Source: Thiohalobacter thiocyanaticus
Lineage (GTDB): Bacteria > Pseudomonadota > Gammaproteobacteria > Thiohalobacterales > Thiohalobacteraceae
DNA: 64,000 bases
NCBI RefSeq assembly: GCF_003932505.1
Contig: NZ_QZMU01000002.1
Coordinates: forward strand, 124,001 to 188,000
Reading direction: 5' to 3'
Part shown: positions 21,482 to 32,186 of the stretch, in pieces
How positions within the stretch are numbered: position 1 is the stretch's first letter
Layout of the letters: each line of letters begins with the position of its first letter
Notes under the pieces: model-generated
What the model was told of the DNA's origin: nothing
What the model saw: the letters and a program-made list of their open reading frames with translations, nothing else
Databases searched by the model: none
Position numbers and translations under genes: made by a program

Positions 21482-22538
21482 TCTCGTCGTCCGGTAGTTT
21501 CTTATCGAATTGGCCGTCCCGCAGCGCGGCCAGCTGTTGTTCGAGCGCCTGCAGCCGCCGGGCCATGTCGTCGAGGCGGCGCAGGCGGGCTTGGATCCGG
21601 TTCCATTTGTCAGTCGGCATGGCCGCCAGACCCGAGGAATACACACCGGCCTCACCAATGCTGCGGGTGACCATGGACATGCCGGTAACCACCGTGTGAT
21701 CGGCTATTTCCAGGTGTCCCACCACACCGACACCGCCGGCCAGCATGCAGTGGCTGCCGATGTGCGCACTGCCGGAGATGCCCACACAGCCGGCAATGGC
21801 GGTATGTTCGCCGATATGGACGTTGTGCGCCACCTGGATCTGGTTGTCCAGCTTGGCGCCGCTGGCGATGACGGTATCCTCCAACGCGCCACGATCCACC
21901 GTGGTGTTGGCGCCGATTTCCACGTCGTCGCCGATCTCCACGCCGCCGAGCTGCGGCACCTTGATCCAGCGGCCCCGGTCATTGGCGATGCCGAAACCGT
22001 CGCTGCCGATCACCACGCCCGGATGCAGAATGCAGCGCTCCCCCAGCCTGACCTCGTGGCACAGCGTGACATTGGCAACCAGCCGGCTGCCGGCGCCAAG
22101 ACGCACCCCGCGACCGACCAGACAGCCGGGGCCGAGCACGCAGTCTTCGCCGATCACGGCACCCGCCTCGATAACACAGAGTGGGCCGATGCTGGCGGAG
22201 GTATCGACTGCCGCATCCTCAGCGACCACCGCGCTGGGATGAACACCCACTGCGGGCGCAGGGGGCGCGCTCAACAGGGTCGCGGCGTTGGCATAGGTGA
22301 CGTAGGGATTGTCACTGACCAGCGCCGGCACCGGACAGTCGTCGATGTCGTCGCTCCCGACGATGACGGCGCTGGCCCGGGTATTCAGAAGGTATCTGCG
22401 ATAGGCCGGATTGGCCAGAAAGCTCAGTCCGCCCTCGCGCCCGTGCTGCAGGGTGCAGACCCCGTCGATACGGGTGCCGCCCTCGCCGACCAGCCGCACA
22501 CCCAGCTCATGCGCCAGCGCCTCGAGTGTCCAGGCCAA
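21474..22538 (-). CDS. lpxD: UDP-3-O-acylglucosamine N-acyltransferase LpxD
   Basis: LpxD adds the N-linked acyl chain in lipid A synthesis. The 354-aa protein has an N-terminal uridine-binding domain ([21 protein letters not shown]), a left-handed beta-helix of hexapeptide repeats over about residues 100-290 with the catalytic His in [17 protein letters not shown], and a C-terminal helix with coiled-coil character ([20 protein letters not shown]). It starts with TTG at 22538, preceded by GGGGAG, 18 nt after skp. Confidence 0.96.
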   Translation of the reverse strand: MAWTLEALAHELGVRLVGEGGTRIDGVCTLQHGREGGLSFLANPAYRRYLLNTRASAVIVGSDDIDDCPVPALVSDNPYVTYANAATLLSAPPAPAVGVHPSAVVAEDAAVDTSASIGPLCVIEAGAVIGEDCVLGPGCLVGRGVRLGAGSRLVANVTLCHEVRLGERCILHPGVVIGSDGFGIANDRGRWIKVPQLGGVEIGDDVEIGANTTVDRGALEDTVIASGAKLDNQIQVAHNVHIGEHTAIAGCVGISGSAHIGSHCMLAGGVGVVGHLEIADHTVVTGMSMVTRSIGEAGVYSSGLAAMPTDKWNRIQARLRRLDDMARRLQALEQQLAALRDGQFDKKLPDDEND

Positions 22539-22556
22539 CCCGTCGGCCTCCCCGGG

Positions 22557-23060
22557 TCAGTTCCCCTGGCGCCGCAACCGTTCCAGCACAGCGTCGGTGA
22601 TATCGATGCGGTCACTGGCAAAGACCACACCCTCGAACAGCACCAGGTCGTAGCCTTCTTCCTTGGCGAGTGCCACGATGGCGTCGTTGAGCTCCTTCTG
22701 CAGCTGGGACAGCAGCTCATTGCGGCGGATGTTCAGATCCTCGCGGAACTCGTCCTGGGAGCGTTTCAGGTCACGCTTCTGGTTGAGCAGCTCGCGTTCG
22801 GCCTTGTTGCGCTCGGACTCACTCATCACCGCACCATCGCGGGCCAGCTTGTCTTCCATCTGCTTGATCTCGCGCTGCAGGGAGATCAACTCCTTCTCCC
22901 GCGGGGCGAATTCGGTCTCCATCTGCTTGCTGGCGGACTGGGCCTGCGGGGCCTCCTCCATCAGCTTGGAGGTGTTGACGAAACCCACCTTGACCTCGGC
23001 CAGCACCGACAGCGGCAGCACCAGCAGGGACAGGGCGAATATGCGCATAAGCTTGATCAT
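22557..23060 (-). CDS. skp: Periplasmic chaperone Skp/OmpH family
   Basis: Skp holds unfolded outer-membrane proteins on their way to BamA. The 167-aa protein has a signal peptide (MRIFALSLLVLPLSVLAEVK region, cleavage near Ala-Glu) and a long charged coiled-coil segment (about residues 45-125), the tentacle region of the family, ending in a short beta part. The ATG at 23060 has GAGGAG 11 nt upstream. It lies between bamA and lpxD as in most gammaproteobacteria. Confidence 0.93.
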   Translation of the reverse strand: MIKLMRIFALSLLVLPLSVLAEVKVGFVNTSKLMEEAPQAQSASKQMETEFAPREKELISLQREIKQMEDKLARDGAVMSESERNKAERELLNQKRDLKRSQDEFREDLNIRRNELLSQLQKELNDAIVALAKEEGYDLVLFEGVVFASDRIDITDAVLERLRRQGN

Positions 23061-23123
23061 GACAGACACCACTCCTCAGTTTCGTTGTCTGAACCCGACA
23101 CATCAGGTTGCCGGGGCAATATC

Positions 23124-25406
23124 TCAGAAATTCGTGCCCACGGTGAACTGGAACACCTGCACGTCGTCCTCGGACTCGTCGTTCAGCGGCTGGGCCAGAC
23201 TGAAGGTCAGCGCCCCCAGCGGGGACAGCCAGGTCGCCCCTACACCGACAGAATACCGCAATTCATCGGCATCGAAGTCGTCCACGTCGGCAAAAACATT
23301 GCCGATATCGAAAAAGCCCAGCATCCGGAAGGAGTTCGAATCGGCGAAGAAGGGCGGCGGGAAGAGCAGCTCCACGTTACCCACCGTCTTGAAGGCGCCA
23401 CCGATGGGTTCGTTGAAGCGGGCATCACGCGGTCCCAGGGTGTTGTCCTCCCAGCCGCGTACCGTACGCACACCGCCGGCGAAAAAGTTCTCGAAGAAAG
23501 GCAGATCGTCGAAATCGCCATAGCCACCGCCATAGCCCAGCTCGGCATTGAGCGAGAGCGTGAACAGCTCGGTGAGCGGCAGGAACACCTGCTGGCGCAG
23601 ATTGAGCTTGTAGAACTGCAGGTCCAGCCCCGGCACGGTCACCTCTGCCGAGACGCTCTGCAGTGTGCCGCGGTCGGCGAAGATCGCCCGGTTACGGGTA
23701 TCGTAGGACCAGCTGCCGGTCAGCTTCAGGGTGTTGAAGGAGTCCCCCTCCGCATTGATGAAGTCCTCAACAATGAAGGGCGAGATAATCGTCGTGCCCA
23801 GTTCGATGTGCTCATACTCGACATTGAGCCGGACCTGGTTGAACTCGCTGATGGGAATGCCGTGACTGACATTGCCGCCGAAGGAATCGACATTGTATTC
23901 GGCGATGTTGGCCTCGGCCGCGTCGGTCTCGCGGTAGAAGGCACCGAAGCCGCGGCTGATACCGTCGATGGTGTAGTAGGGATTGGAATAGTTGAAACTG
24001 TAGAGGGTATCGAAGTCGCTGTTGTTGAAATTCACCGACAGCCGCTTACCCGTACCCAGGAAGTTGTTCTGACTGACGCTGGCATTGAGCAGCAGACCGG
24101 AGGACTGGGCGTAGCCCACGCCCAGGATCAGGTTGCCCGAGGGGCGTTCCTTGACCGAGAAGTTAACATCCACCTGGTCGGGCGCTCCGGGCACCGCCGG
24201 TGTTTCGACATTGACCTCCTCGAAGAAGCCCAGCCGGTCCAGGCGGGTGCGCGAACGCTCCACCGCCGAGGCCGAGAACCAGCCGCGCTCCATCTGGCGC
24301 ATCTCCCGGCGCAGCACCTCGTCACGGGTCTTGGTGTTGCCGCGCATGTCGATGCGGCGCACGTACACCCGCTTGCCGGGATCGACAAAGAAGGTCACCT
24401 GCACTTCCCGGTTCTCCTCGTCGACATCCGGGATGGTGTTGACATTGGCAAAGGCGTAGCCCTCATTGCCGAGATACTCGCTGATGCGTTCGACCGAATC
24501 GGACACCCGTTTGCGCGAGAAGATTTCGCCCGGATTGACGTCGACCAGGGGGAACAGTTCCTCGGGATCGACGACGAAGTCGCCGGACAGCTTCACCTCC
24601 TCGATCCGGTATTGCTCGCCTTCCTGCAGATTGATGGTGATGTAGATATCCTGCTTGTCGGGCGTTATCGTGACCTGGGTAGAGTCGATATTGAAGTTGA
24701 GGTAGCCGCGATCGAGGTAGAAGGAACGCAGGGTTTCCAGATCCCCGGCCAGCTTGCGCTTGGAATACTGATCCTTGCCGGTGTAAAAGGACAGCAGTGT
24801 CGGCGTGCTCAACTCGAACTCATCCAGCAGTGTCTCGTCGTCAAAGACCTCATTGCCGACGATATTGATCTGCTTGATGCGCGCCGCCTTGCCCTCGGAG
24901 ACGTCGATGGTGATACCCACGCGGTTGCGCTCCAGCGGCGTGACGGTGGTGGTGAGCTTTACACCGTACTTGCCACGGGCGAAGTACTGCACCCGCAGCT
25001 CCTGCTCGACCTTCTCCAGCAGCGACCGGTTGAACACCCTGCCCTCGGCAAAGCCGATCTGCTTGAGCGAGTCCAGCAGCGGTTCGCTCTCGATGTCCTT
25101 GTTGCCGCTGATCTCGATGCTGGAGATGGCCGGGCGCTCCACCAGGGTGGCCACCAGCACGCTGCCGTCACGTTCGAGCTCCACGTCCTGGAAAAAGCCC
25201 GTCCGGAACAGGGCCCGGATGGCCTGTTCCGAACGCGCCTCATCGAAGGTCTCGCCGGTCTTGACCGGCAGGTAGTTGAACACGGTCCCGGCCGAGATGC
25301 GCTGCAGCCCTTCAACGCGGATATCCTCCACGACGAAGGGCGTGAACGCGTGGGCCGCCAGCGGCAGCAGCCACACCAGAAACAGAACCAGGGCAGTAAG
25401 TCGCAT
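23124..25406 (-). CDS. bamA: Outer membrane protein assembly factor BamA
   Basis: BamA is the central subunit of the machine that inserts outer-membrane beta-barrels. The 760-aa protein has a signal peptide (residues 1-20), five POTRA repeats over about 22-420 (the first opening FVVEDIRVEGLQRISAGTVF) and a 16-strand barrel from about 420 to the terminal Phe. The FFAGGVRTVRGWED segment carries the conserved VRG motif of loop 6. Ends in aromatic Phe, as expected for a barrel. Located between rseP and skp in the standard order. Confidence 0.97.
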   Translation of the reverse strand: MRLTALVLFLVWLLPLAAHAFTPFVVEDIRVEGLQRISAGTVFNYLPVKTGETFDEARSEQAIRALFRTGFFQDVELERDGSVLVATLVERPAISSIEISGNKDIESEPLLDSLKQIGFAEGRVFNRSLLEKVEQELRVQYFARGKYGVKLTTTVTPLERNRVGITIDVSEGKAARIKQINIVGNEVFDDETLLDEFELSTPTLLSFYTGKDQYSKRKLAGDLETLRSFYLDRGYLNFNIDSTQVTITPDKQDIYITINLQEGEQYRIEEVKLSGDFVVDPEELFPLVDVNPGEIFSRKRVSDSVERISEYLGNEGYAFANVNTIPDVDEENREVQVTFFVDPGKRVYVRRIDMRGNTKTRDEVLRREMRQMERGWFSASAVERSRTRLDRLGFFEEVNVETPAVPGAPDQVDVNFSVKERPSGNLILGVGYAQSSGLLLNASVSQNNFLGTGKRLSVNFNNSDFDTLYSFNYSNPYYTIDGISRGFGAFYRETDAAEANIAEYNVDSFGGNVSHGIPISEFNQVRLNVEYEHIELGTTIISPFIVEDFINAEGDSFNTLKLTGSWSYDTRNRAIFADRGTLQSVSAEVTVPGLDLQFYKLNLRQQVFLPLTELFTLSLNAELGYGGGYGDFDDLPFFENFFAGGVRTVRGWEDNTLGPRDARFNEPIGGAFKTVGNVELLFPPPFFADSNSFRMLGFFDIGNVFADVDDFDADELRYSVGVGATWLSPLGALTFSLAQPLNDESEDDVQVFQFTVGTNF

Positions 25407-25442
25407 AGATTATTCTTCAGTCCAAGAGGTTGTGCGTCGCCG

Positions 25443-26807
25443 TCAGCGCATCAGGCGGGCAAAGTCATTGAAGATGGCCAGCGTCATCAACGCCAGCAGC
25501 AGCGCCAGGCCGATACGCTGACCGAAGGCCTCGGTCTGTTCGGACACCGGCCGGCCCCGCAAAAGCTCAATAAGGTAATACATCAGGTGGCCGCCATCCA
25601 GTACCGGGATGGGCAGCAGATTGAGCACCCCCAGGCTGATGCTGACCAGCGCCAGCAACCCGACGAAGGCGGTCAGGCCGATACTGGCGGTCTGGCCGGC
25701 ATACTGGGCGATGGTCAGCGGTCCGCTGATGTTCTCCACCGAGGCCTGGCCGATGAGCATCTTCCACAGGGTGCGCAGCATCAACACACTCATCTCGCCG
25801 GTACGCCCCAGGCTGCGGCCCACCGCTTCCAGCGGCCCGTAGCTGACAATGGTGCGCAGCTGCTCGCCGTAGCCGGGCGGGATCTCGGGTCCGGCGCCGA
25901 TGCGCCCGATCACCGCGTCCTCGACCTGCTTGCGTTCCGGGATGAGCTTGACCTGCAGTCGCTCGCCGTCGCGCTCGATCAGGGTGTCAATGATCTTTGC
26001 CGGGCGGGCACTGACGAAATCCACCCACTCGGACCAGGTCCCGATGGACTCGCCGTTGGCCTCGACCACCCGGTCGCCCGGCTGCAGACCGGCACGCTCG
26101 GCCGGGCTGGCGGGCAGGATCTCGGCCATCACCGGCGGCAGTTCGGGCCGCCACGGCAGCAGCCCGAGTTTGTCGGTGATGTCGCCGCGGTCGAGCAGTC
26201 CCGGCTGCTGCGCCAGGTCCAGCGTAACGCTGCGGACAGCCCCGTCGGGCGCCTGCACGCGCAGGTTCAGCTGGCGCGCGTCCAGGGCGCCGTCGAGCAG
26301 CGCGATCATGGCCTCGTTCCAGGACGGGATCTCGCGGCCATCGATACTGAGCAGCTGGTCGCGCTGCACCAGTCCCGCCTCGGCGGCCGGCGAACCCGGC
26401 GGCGGGGTGTCGAGGACCGGCTTCAGGCCCGGCACGCCGGTCACGAACAGGAACCAGTAGGCAAGGATGGCGAACAGGAAATTGAACAGCGGACCGGCCG
26501 CCACCACGGCGATGCGGGCCAGCACCGGCTTGCGGTTGAAGGCGCGGTCCAGTTCCTGCTCGGGTACCGGTGCCTCGCGCTCGTCCAGCATCTTCACATA
26601 GCCGCCCAGCGGAATGGCGGCGATGACGAACTCGGTGCGGTCCGCGCCCCAGCGCCGCGACCAGATCGGCTTGCCGAAACCGATGGAGAAACGCAGGACC
26701 TTCACGCCCATGCGCCGTGCCACCCAGAAGTGGCCGAATTCGTGCACCGTCACCAGCAGGCCGATGGCGACAATGAAGGCGGCAATGGTGAACAGGATGC
26801 CGTTCAT
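25443..26807 (-). CDS. rseP: Site-2 zinc protease RseP
   Basis: RseP cleaves the anti-sigma factor RseA within the inner membrane to release sigma-E. The 454-aa protein has HEFGH in its first membrane helix (zinc ligands, about residues 22-26), two PDZ domains in the periplasmic part (about 115-300; [20 protein letters not shown] and [19 protein letters not shown]), and the C-terminal [13 protein letters not shown] motif that supplies the third zinc ligand. The ATG at 26807 overlaps the dxr stop by 4 bp. Confidence 0.97.
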   Translation of the reverse strand: MNGILFTIAAFIVAIGLLVTVHEFGHFWVARRMGVKVLRFSIGFGKPIWSRRWGADRTEFVIAAIPLGGYVKMLDEREAPVPEQELDRAFNRKPVLARIAVVAAGPLFNFLFAILAYWFLFVTGVPGLKPVLDTPPPGSPAAEAGLVQRDQLLSIDGREIPSWNEAMIALLDGALDARQLNLRVQAPDGAVRSVTLDLAQQPGLLDRGDITDKLGLLPWRPELPPVMAEILPASPAERAGLQPGDRVVEANGESIGTWSEWVDFVSARPAKIIDTLIERDGERLQVKLIPERKQVEDAVIGRIGAGPEIPPGYGEQLRTIVSYGPLEAVGRSLGRTGEMSVLMLRTLWKMLIGQASVENISGPLTIAQYAGQTASIGLTAFVGLLALVSISLGVLNLLPIPVLDGGHLMYYLIELLRGRPVSEQTEAFGQRIGLALLLALMTLAIFNDFARLMR

Positions 26808-28015
26808 GAAACCGCCTGCCGGCGCCCGCGGGCGCACAGTTCACGGGCCGCTTCGCGGGCGCCGGCATCGGCCGCGAGCACGGCCTCCAGGCTGTCGGCC
26901 GGCTGCGGCGTGAGGCGCCCGAGCACGGCCTCGATCACCTCCGGGATAGCGGTGAAGGCCAGCCTTTCATCGAGAAAGGCCGCCACCGCGACCTCGTTGG
27001 CGGCGTTGAGGATGGCCGGTGCGGTACCGCCGGCGCGGATGGCCTCGTAGGCCAGGCGCAGGCAGGGAAAACGCACCAGATCCGGCGCCTCGAATTCGAG
27101 CCGCCCCACCCCGACCAGGTCCAGCGGCGCCACCCCCGAGGCGATGCGCCGCGGCCAGGCCAGGGCATGGGCGATGGGGGTGCGCATATCGGGATTGCCC
27201 AGCTGGGCCAGCACCGAGCCGTCATCGTAATCGACCAGGGAATGGATCACGCTCTGCGGATGCAGCACCACCTCGACCCGGTCGACATCGATGGCGAACA
27301 GCCAGCAGGCCTCGATGACCTCCAGGCCCTTGTTCATCATGGTGGCGGAGTCGACCGAGATCTTGCGTCCCATGTCCCAGTTCGGATGCGCGACCGCCTC
27401 GGCCGGGGTGACATCGGCCAGCTCGTCGAGGCTGCGGGTACGGAAGGGGCCGCCGGAGGCGGTTAGCAGGATACGGCGCACGCCCTGCGGCGACTGACCG
27501 GCGATGTAGCCGTCGGGCATGCACTGGAACACGGCGTTGTGTTCGGAATCGATGGGCAACAGGGTGGCATGGTGGCCGCGCACCTGGTCCATGAACAGGG
27601 CCCCGGACATGACCAGCGCTTCCTTGTTCGCCAGCAGCACTGTCTTGCCGGCCCCTGCCGCGGACAACGCCGGCGGCAGGCCGGCGGCGCCGACGATGGC
27701 GGCCATGACATAATCGACTTCAGCCAGCGTGGCGACCTGCACCAGACCGTCGTTGCCCGCCAGCACCCGGGTCTCGCTGCCGCCACGGCGCAGACCGGCC
27801 TCCAGGCGTTCGGCCGCCGCGGTATCGGCCATCACCGCCCATTCGGGCTGGTGGCGGTCGCAGATGCGCAGCATGCCCTCGACGTCGGTGTTGGCGGTGA
27901 CGGCCATGAGCCGGTAGCGCTCGGGGTGCCGGGCCAGCACGTCGAGGGTGCTCAGGCCGATGGAGCCGGTCGCCCCGAGCAGGGTCACGCCCGTCTTGGT
28001 CTCGCTACTCGCCAT
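26804..28015 (-). CDS. dxr: 1-deoxy-D-xylulose 5-phosphate reductoisomerase Dxr
   Basis: Dxr makes methylerythritol 4-phosphate, the first committed MEP-pathway step. The 403-aa protein has the NADPH loop [45 protein letters not shown] with the metal ligands, [37 protein letters not shown] and ALSMAL-equivalent C-terminal residues. Length is normal. It overlaps rseP by 4 bp and follows cdsA after 2 nt. With ispD and ispF this window encodes three MEP enzymes. Confidence 0.97.
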   Translation of the reverse strand: MASSETKTGVTLLGATGSIGLSTLDVLARHPERYRLMAVTANTDVEGMLRICDRHQPEWAVMADTAAAERLEAGLRRGGSETRVLAGNDGLVQVATLAEVDYVMAAIVGAAGLPPALSAAGAGKTVLLANKEALVMSGALFMDQVRGHHATLLPIDSEHNAVFQCMPDGYIAGQSPQGVRRILLTASGGPFRTRSLDELADVTPAEAVAHPNWDMGRKISVDSATMMNKGLEVIEACWLFAIDVDRVEVVLHPQSVIHSLVDYDDGSVLAQLGNPDMRTPIAHALAWPRRIASGVAPLDLVGVGRLEFEAPDLVRFPCLRLAYEAIRAGGTAPAILNAANEVAVAAFLDERLAFTAIPEVIEAVLGRLTPQPADSLEAVLAADAGAREAARELCARGRRQAVS

Positions 28016-28017
28016 CT

Positions 28018-28833
28018 TCAGTCCGGCATCAATCCGAGGTAGAGCAGCCCGCCGACGAATACCGGCGGCGCGGCCAGCAGGCTGTCGATACGATCCAGCA
28101 CGCCGCCGTGGCCGGGGATGAGCCGGCCGCTGTCCTTGACCCCGACCTGGCGCTTGAGCGCGCTGATGAACAGATCACCCACAATGGACAGGGCCACGGC
28201 GACCAGGTTCAACAGCACGAACAGCAGTTGCTGGCGCCCCGACCAGGCCGGAACCAGGCTCACGGCCGTGGCCAGCAGGGTACAGGCCAGCAGAGCGCCG
28301 GCCACCCCTTCCCAGGTCTTGCCCGGGCTGATGCGCGGGGCCAGCTTGCGGCGACCGAAACGACGGCCGGAGAAATAGGCCGCGCTGTCGGCGACCCAGA
28401 CCAGCACCAGCAGGTACAGCACCCAGTAGCCGCCCTGCCCCGTCCCGTGCAGCGCGATCAGGGCGATCCAGGCCGGCACCAACGCCGGGGCCGCGACCAG
28501 TCCCTTGACCAGCATCCGCCCGCGGCTCCAGTCGGCCCGGGTCAGCCAGGCCAGCGCCAGCAGCCACCAGACGACGCCGGCCAGCAGCAGCGGTTCGCGG
28601 GCAGTGACCGACCAGCCGCTGTCCCAGAGCGCATACAACAGCACCGCCGCCAGCAGGGCAAAGCCCAGCCGCAGAGGCAGCACCGGCAGCGGGATCAGAC
28701 GTGCCCATTCCCAGGCCCCCAGTACCAACACGGCAGCAACAGCCGCGGCAAAGGTCGGGGTGGGCAGGGCAAGTACGCCCCAGACCACCAGTGGAACCAG
28801 CACCATGGCGGTGATCAGGCGCAGCCTAAGCAC
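28018..28833 (-). CDS. cdsA: Phosphatidate cytidylyltransferase CdsA
   Basis: CdsA makes CDP-diacylglycerol from phosphatidate and CTP in the inner membrane. The 271-aa protein is a run of membrane helices followed by the family signature: [28 protein letters not shown] and [25 protein letters not shown], with the metal-binding Asp residues. No ATG fits; a GTG at 28833 overlaps the uppS stop by 8 bp and gives a normal N-terminus ([12 protein letters not shown]). Confidence 0.94.
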   Translation of the reverse strand: MLRLRLITAMVLVPLVVWGVLALPTPTFAAAVAAVLVLGAWEWARLIPLPVLPLRLGFALLAAVLLYALWDSGWSVTAREPLLLAGVVWWLLALAWLTRADWSRGRMLVKGLVAAPALVPAWIALIALHGTGQGGYWVLYLLVLVWVADSAAYFSGRRFGRRKLAPRISPGKTWEGVAGALLACTLLATAVSLVPAWSGRQQLLFVLLNLVAVALSIVGDLFISALKRQVGVKDSGRLIPGHGGVLDRIDSLLAAPPVFVGGLLYLGLMPD

Positions 28834-29593
28834 CCTGAATGCGCTCCACCTGCTCCCCGGTCTGACCGAAGCGACGCTGGCGCCCGGCGTACCAGGCCAG
28901 CGCATCCTCCAGGGCCTGGGCGTCGAAATCCGGCCACAGCAGGTCGGTGAAATAGAGTTCGGTGTAGGCCAGCTGCCAGAGCAGGTAGTTGCTGATGCGC
29001 TGCTCGCCGCCGGTGCGGATGAACAGGTCGGGTTCGGGCAGATCGGCCAGGGACAGGCCGCGAGCGAAGGCCTCGGCATCGATCTGCTCCGGCGCCAGGG
29101 TTCCGGCCTTGACCCGTTCGGCCAGATGACGGGCCGCCTCGACGATGTCCCAGCGCCCGCCGTAGTTGACGGCGATGACGAGCTGCATGCCGGGATTGTC
29201 GCGGGTGCGCTGCTCGGATTCCTCCATCAGCCGGCACAGCTTGGCAGAGAAGGCGCTGCGATCGCCGATGAAACGCACCCGCACGCCGTTGGCGTGCAGG
29301 TCCTCGATCTCCTTGCGCAGGGTGTTGATGAACAGATCCATCAACAGCTTCACCTCGGTCGGCGGCCGGCGCCAGTTCTCGCTGCTGAAGGCGAACAGGG
29401 TGAGTGCGGCAATGCCGCGCTTGCGGCAGGCCTCCACCGCCCGGCGCACGGCCTTGACCCCCTCGCGGTGGCCGGCCGGGCGCGGCATGCCGTGACGGCG
29501 CGCCCAGCGACCATTGCCGTCCATGATGATGGCAAGGTGCCGGGGCAGCTCTGCAGCGGTCGGCTTGGGGTCCAGGTGGCGGATATCGGTCAT
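28826..29593 (-). CDS. uppS: Undecaprenyl diphosphate synthase UppS
   Basis: UppS makes the C55 carrier lipid for peptidoglycan and O-antigen synthesis. The 255-aa protein has HLAIIMDGNGRWARRHG with the catalytic Asp, GHREGVKAVRRAVEAC, LTLFAFSSENWRRP, VNYGGRWDIVEA and DLFIRTGGEQRISNYLLWQLAYTEL, the five family blocks. It follows frr by 13 nt and overlaps cdsA. Confidence 0.97.
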   Translation of the reverse strand: MTDIRHLDPKPTAAELPRHLAIIMDGNGRWARRHGMPRPAGHREGVKAVRRAVEACRKRGIAALTLFAFSSENWRRPPTEVKLLMDLFINTLRKEIEDLHANGVRVRFIGDRSAFSAKLCRLMEESEQRTRDNPGMQLVIAVNYGGRWDIVEAARHLAERVKAGTLAPEQIDAEAFARGLSLADLPEPDLFIRTGGEQRISNYLLWQLAYTELYFTDLLWPDFDAQALEDALAWYAGRQRRFGQTGEQVERIQGA

Positions 29594-29606
29594 GACGTAT
29601 GCGCGC

Positions 29607-30164
29607 TCAGATCTCCATCAGGTCCTTTTCCTTGGTGGCCAGAACCTCGTCGACCCTGGCCACGTACTGATCGGTGAGTTTCTGGATGGCCTCGCCGGCG
29701 CGCCGCTCCTCGTCCTCGGAAATTTCCTTGTCCTTGAGCAGTTCCTTGAAATCGTTCATGGCATCGCGGCGGATATTGCGGATCGCCACCTTGGCGCCCT
29801 CGGCCTCACTGCGCACCACCTTGATCAGGTCGCGGCGCCGTTCCTCGGTCAGCGCCGGCATCGGGATACGCATCACGGTGCCGGCCACGGCCGGGTTGAG
29901 GCCCAGATCGGATTCCAGGATCGCCTTCTCCACCTTGGACACCATCGGCTTCTCCCAGGGTGTGACCACCAGGGTGCGCGCGTCCTCCACATTGACGTTG
30001 GCCACCTGGTTGAGCGGCACCTCGCTGCCGTAGTACTCCACGGTGATGTGCTCGAGCAGGCTGGGATGGGCACGCCCGGTGCGGATCTTGGACATCTCGG
30101 TTTTCAGCGCCTCGACACTCTTGCCCATGCGGGTCTTGGCATCCTGGGTGATTTCATCGATCAC
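29607..30164 (-). CDS. frr: Ribosome recycling factor Frr
   Basis: Frr, with EF-G, splits post-termination ribosomes. The 185-aa protein starts from GTG at 30164 with GAGGAG nearby and reads [34 protein letters not shown], the Arg-rich [28 protein letters not shown] hinge region and the long helix [21 protein letters not shown]. Length is exactly that of the E. coli protein. It follows pyrH by 22 nt. Confidence 0.97.
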   Translation of the reverse strand: MIDEITQDAKTRMGKSVEALKTEMSKIRTGRAHPSLLEHITVEYYGSEVPLNQVANVNVEDARTLVVTPWEKPMVSKVEKAILESDLGLNPAVAGTVMRIPMPALTEERRRDLIKVVRSEAEGAKVAIRNIRRDAMNDFKELLKDKEISEDEERRAGEAIQKLTDQYVARVDEVLATKEKDLMEI

Positions 30165-30186
30165 GACGAGACTCCTCAGATTTGAT

Positions 30187-30897
30187 TTATTCGACCCGGG
30201 TCCCGATCGCCTCGCCGGCAGCGGCGCGGCCCAGGTTGCCCGGTTCATGGATGTTGAACACCTGCAGTGGCAGCCCGTTTTCCCGACACAGGGCCAGCGC
30301 GGTGGTGTCCATGACCATCAGCCGGCGGCCGATGGCATCGTCATAGCTCAGTCGATCGAAGCGCTCGGCCTGCGGATTGCGCTTGGGATCGTCCGAGTAC
30401 ACGCCGTCAACCTGGGTGGCCTTGAACAGGATGTCCGCCTGGATCTCGATGGCGCGCAGGCTGGCAGCGGAATCGGTGGTGAAATAGGGATTGCCGGTGC
30501 CGCCGGCGAAGATCACGGCCCGCCCCTGCTCCAGGTGGCGGATGGCGCGGTCACGGTCGAAGGGCTCGCTCAGCGTGCCGACCGTGAAAGCCGTCATCAG
30601 CCGGGTCGGCGAACCCAGCCGGATCAGCGCGTCCTGCATGGCCAGCGAGTTCATGACCGTGGCCAGCATGCCCATCTGGTCCCCCTTGACCCGGTCCATG
30701 CCGGCGGCGGCCAGGCCCGCGCCGCGAAAGATGTTGCCGCCGCCGACGACCAGGCCGACCTGGACACCGGACTTGAGCAGGTCACTGATCTCGGCCGCGA
30801 ACCGGTTCAGGGTCGCGGGGTCAATCCCCGACTCCATCGTGCCCATCAGGGCCTCGCCACTGAGCTTGAGCAGGATCCGCCGATAAGTATCAGGCAT
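30187..30897 (-). CDS. pyrH: Uridylate kinase PyrH
   Basis: PyrH phosphorylates UMP to UDP. The 236-aa amino-acid-kinase-fold protein has [63 protein letters not shown] and [17 protein letters not shown], the family motifs. ATG at 30897. A hairpin with a U-rich 3' flank precedes it, so its expression relative to tsf may be set by partial termination. Confidence 0.97.
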   Translation of the reverse strand: MPDTYRRILLKLSGEALMGTMESGIDPATLNRFAAEISDLLKSGVQVGLVVGGGNIFRGAGLAAAGMDRVKGDQMGMLATVMNSLAMQDALIRLGSPTRLMTAFTVGTLSEPFDRDRAIRHLEQGRAVIFAGGTGNPYFTTDSAASLRAIEIQADILFKATQVDGVYSDDPKRNPQAERFDRLSYDDAIGRRLMVMDTTALALCRENGLPLQVFNIHEPGNLGRAAAGEAIGTRVE

Positions 30898-30921
30898 AAA
30901 AATCTTCTTTATCAGAATATT

Positions 30922-30950
30922 AAAAGGAAAACCTGATTTATCACATCAGG
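30922..30950 (-). terminator. Possible terminator or attenuator between tsf and pyrH
   Basis: On the minus strand CCTGAT-GTGATAA-ATCAGG (30950-30932) forms a 6-bp stem followed by TTTTCCTTTT (30931-30922). The stem is weak but the U-rich tail is right for an intrinsic terminator 25 nt before the pyrH start. Confidence 0.42.
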
Positions 30951-30965
30951 GATATCCGGGCATTT

Positions 30966-31051
30966 CGTCATTGTAAACGAAGCGTGGCAATCTCGTGATG
31001 CGTGCTTATCCGGCGCGAGATTGCCGCGGCGCTATGCGCCTCGCAATGACG
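30966..31051. repeat. REP2 palindromic repeat, copy a
   Basis: CGTCATTG...GCGTGGCAATCTCG pairs with GAGATTGCC...CCTCGCAATGACG. Same family at 38121-38205 and 41462-41564. Together with the two hairpins it accounts for the 304-bp gap between pyrH and tsf; no gene is seen there. Confidence 0.85.
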
Positions 31052-31135
31052 GAAACAGCTGTCCTGTACCGTCCTCTGAATGACTCCCCGCCGGGCAGCG
31101 CTATTGTCGGTCTTTTCGCGCTGAAATGCCATGCA

Positions 31136-31166
31136 TGCAATGGGGCCGCAGTGCGGCCCCATTGCA
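31136..31166 (-). terminator. Perfect 15-bp dyad 35 bp past tsf
   Basis: TGCAATGGGGCCGCA, one base, then its exact inverse repeat. It lies just downstream of the tsf stop and is a likely transcript end or 3' stabiliser for rpsB-tsf mRNA, though the T-run of an intrinsic terminator is missing. Confidence 0.55.
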
Positions 31167-31201
31167 GTGCCTGACAGCGGCCGGACCGGGCCGCCCTGTG
31201 G

Positions 31202-32086
31202 TTATTCGCCGCGCACCTGCGCCATGACCTCGTCGGCGAAGTTCTCCTGCTTCTTCTCGATACCCTCGCCGAGTTCCATGCGGTTGAAGCCGAGCACCCG
31301 GGTACCGGCCTGTTCCAGCAGCTTGCCGACGCTGGTGTCCGGATCCTTGACGAAGGGCTGGCCCAGCAGGGTGATCTCCTTGAGGTACTTGTTGATGCGA
31401 CCCTGGACCATCTTCTCGACGATCTCGGCCGGCTTGCCGCTCTCGGCGGCCTGGGCCTCGATGATCTCGCGCTCCTTGGTCAGCATCTCGGCCGGGACAT
31501 CGTTCTCGTCGACGGCGGCCGGGCGGCTGGCGGCCACGTGCATGGCCAGGTCCCTGGCCAGATCCGGATTGGCATCGGCCAGTTCGACCAGCACACCGAT
31601 CCGGGTACCGTGCAGATAGGCGCCCAGGTAGCCGTCGGTGGAAACGGACACGAAACGGCGTACATTGATGTTCTCGCCCAGTTTGGCGACCAGTTCCTTG
31701 CGCGCCTCCTCGATGCTCTGCTCACCGCCATCCTGCAGCGGCATGGCCAGCAGGGCGTCGAGATCCGCCGGCTGGCTGGCCAGCACGCGCCTGGCGACCT
31801 GTTCGGCGAACTCGCGGAATTCGTCCTTCTTGGCGACGAAGTCGGTCTCGCTGTTGACCTCGACCAGGACGGCCTGTTTGCCGTCCTCGCTGGACTCGAT
31901 CACGATCAGGCCTTCCGCCGCCACCCGGCCGGCCTTCTTGTCGGCCTTGGCCAGCCCGGACTTGCGCAGAACCTCGATGGCGGCGTCCATGTCGCCGCCG
32001 GCCTCGGTCAGCGCCTTCTTGCATTCCATCATGCCGGAACCGGTGCGCTCGCGAAGCTCTTTCACTTGTGCCGCAGTGATTGCCAT
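31202..32086 (-). CDS. tsf: Elongation factor Ts
   Basis: EF-Ts exchanges GDP for GTP on EF-Tu. The 294-aa protein has [37 protein letters not shown], the UBA-like N-terminal domain, and the core signature [16 protein letters not shown] that inserts into EF-Tu, followed by the dimerisation and C-terminal modules. It follows rpsB after about 100 bp, the universal order. Confidence 0.98.
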   Translation of the reverse strand: MAITAAQVKELRERTGSGMMECKKALTEAGGDMDAAIEVLRKSGLAKADKKAGRVAAEGLIVIESSEDGKQAVLVEVNSETDFVAKKDEFREFAEQVARRVLASQPADLDALLAMPLQDGGEQSIEEARKELVAKLGENINVRRFVSVSTDGYLGAYLHGTRIGVLVELADANPDLARDLAMHVAASRPAAVDENDVPAEMLTKEREIIEAQAAESGKPAEIVEKMVQGRINKYLKEITLLGQPFVKDPDTSVGKLLEQAGTRVLGFNRMELGEGIEKKQENFADEVMAQVRGE

Positions 32087-32186
32087 GGAGTTACTCCTGA
32101 AAACTCTGGATTCGCCCGCCGTCGGCGGGTCTCTGTATCACGCGGGCCGGAACCGGCCGGCCCGCAACCGTTCTGGGCGCGGGGCC

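Noticed and set aside
21510..27050. 1846-codon open frame on the plus strand across lpxD-rseP
   Set aside because: It is antisense to eight well-identified genes; high GC content leaves long stop-poor shadow frames. The protein looks like reverse translation of the opposite frame (His/Gly/Gln rich).
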